42,369 bases of DNA from Chitiniphilus eburneus (GTDB taxonomy: Bacteria > Pseudomonadota > Gammaproteobacteria > Burkholderiales > Chitinibacteraceae). Every line of letters starts with the position of its first letter. The first letter of the stretch is position 1. The translations under genes were made by a program, and so were the position numbers. The notes under the pieces were generated by a model. The model saw nothing but the letters and a program-made list of their open reading frames with translations, did not search any database and had not been told where the DNA came from. Positions 41,803-42,369 of the stretch are shown here, piece by piece. The stretch spans positions 1 to 42,369 of the forward strand of contig NZ_SUMF01000029.1 of the NCBI RefSeq assembly GCF_005048205.1, given 5' to 3'.

Positions 41803-42369
41803 TTATTTTTTATCGCCACCGCCACCCTTGTTTTCTCCCCCGCCCTTATCTTCACCCTTTGTCTCCCCTTTTTCCTTTTTTCCGCTTTTCCCGATACTTT
41901 TTACTGTAACTACTTTACCGTCTTGATTAACTACCACTTGAACACCATTTTTCGTATCGTTGTGCACAATCTCACCTCGATCAGGCCGACTCTCACCGTT
42001 CTTTATTGCTTCCTCCACAGCCGAGGGTGGAACACCCCGACCTTGCATCCTATCAAAGGCATGCCCGCTGTAGTCGCGATCACCAATCGTGCCTGGTGCA
42101 TTCGTACCCGGCTCAACCTCAATCGGACTACCACGAGAACCAGTGGGAGTTGTAGGACTGGGATCACTATTCATCATCCCCTTAATTGAGTTCCATGCAT
42201 CAATCAGACTTTGTTGAGCATCTTTATTATTAGCAACATAGATGGCAGCAATTAGAAGCGGCACACCAACTTCAAGCACAATGGCGGCACGACCATCCGG
42301 ATCAACATACCTCAGCGGATTGTTATTGGCATAGGTATAGCGCCCAAAGCTATGGATCGGGTTGGAAGC
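41803..42369 (-). CDS. Rhs protein C-terminus with DUF4258-like toxin tip (5' part outside window)
   Basis: Coding starts beyond the right edge. The first residues, NPIHSFGRYTYANNNPLRYVDPDGR, are the Rhs core closing motif (YxYxxNNPLxxxDPxG) after which the toxin tip begins. A membrane-like stretch (VGVPLLIAAIYVA), a Thr/Pro linker, and then YSGHAFDRMQGRGVPPSAVEE, GEIVHND and GVQVVVNQDGKVVTVKS follow. This pattern (H-A-x-x-R-M-x-x-R-x-I/V) is typical of DUF4258/BECR-type RNase toxins. The tail is a Lys/Gly-rich repeat. It is probably a T6SS-delivered antibacterial toxin paired with the immunity gene at 41491-41784. Confidence 0.85.
   Translation of the reverse strand, partial: ASNPIHSFGRYTYANNNPLRYVDPDGRAAIVLEVGVPLLIAAIYVANNKDAQQSLIDAWNSIKGMMNSDPSPTTPTGSRGSPIEVEPGTNAPGTIGDRDYSGHAFDRMQGRGVPPSAVEEAIKNGESRPDRGEIVHNDTKNGVQVVVNQDGKVVTVKSIGKSGKKEKGETKGEDKGGGENKGGGGDKK

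Noticed and set aside
1-42369. CRISPR arrays, tRNA and rRNA genes
   Set aside because: No regularly spaced repeats, no tRNA cloverleaf and no rRNA-like sequence were noticed on either strand.

Overview
The window suggests a GC-rich betaproteobacterium, possibly of the Neisseriales/Chromobacteriaceae. This rests on overall base and codon use, P22/N4-type phage genes, a type VI secretion (T6SS) island and a MocR-controlled biosynthetic operon; the species cannot be fixed from sequence alone. No rRNA, tRNA or CRISPR array was seen.

Region 1 (1-19.04 kb) is part of a prophage. Leftward late genes run small terminase, large terminase, portal, scaffold, and the start of an N4-gp56-type major capsid gene cut by the window edge. 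A leftward four-gene early operon (8.65-7.81 kb) and a rightward replication operon (15.9-19.0 kb: O-like, P-like, small protein, Q-position protein) both start from promoters with the same -10 block and the same operator-like words. A CI/S24-type repressor lies between them (15.81-15.07 kb). Its peptidase dyad looks lost (GDAM for GDSM, Arg for Lys), so RecA-driven self-cleavage is unlikely. A structured leftward RNA with its own terminator, resembling the C4 antisense RNA of P1-type phages, lies just upstream of the leftward early promoter. Inserted between that promoter and the repressor, where lambda carries rexAB, are a two-gene nuclease-helicase defence module of Hachiman type (HamA/HamB-like) and an IS3-family insertion sequence abutting an attC-like integron remnant.

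Region 2 (19.3-24.4 kb) holds single-gene accessory functions in mixed orientation: a GyrI-like binding protein, an ABM monooxygenase, a YdeI-like protein, an intact APH(6)-type streptomycin phosphotransferase, a RibD/DHFR-like reductase and two envelope proteins.

Region 3 (24.6-32.3 kb) is the most attractive candidate for an undescribed system. A MocR regulator (GntR DNA-binding plus aminotransferase domain) is divergent from a tight operon: 2Fe-2S ferredoxin, haem-oxygenase-like iron oxidase, three different ATP-grasp ligases, and an MFS exporter. A 24-bp near-perfect palindrome sits between the divergent genes. It reads as a ribosome- and NRPS-independent pathway in which an amino acid is oxidised by the iron enzyme with ferredoxin electrons, joined into a small peptide by three ligases, and exported. 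The product is unknown.

Region 4 (32.3-42.4 kb) has a lipoprotein, then a T6SS cluster (membrane protein, PAAR tip, TssA) closed by a clear terminator. It is followed by an AT-richer leftward graveyard and arsenal of polymorphic-toxin parts: the C-terminus of an Rhs protein with a DUF4258-like toxin tip and its immunity gene at the right edge, a stranded ClpV (TssH) C-terminus, Rhs core scraps, a chimeric effector/immunity scar, two tandem paralogous small proteins, and several immunity-like genes including one broken by two frameshifts.
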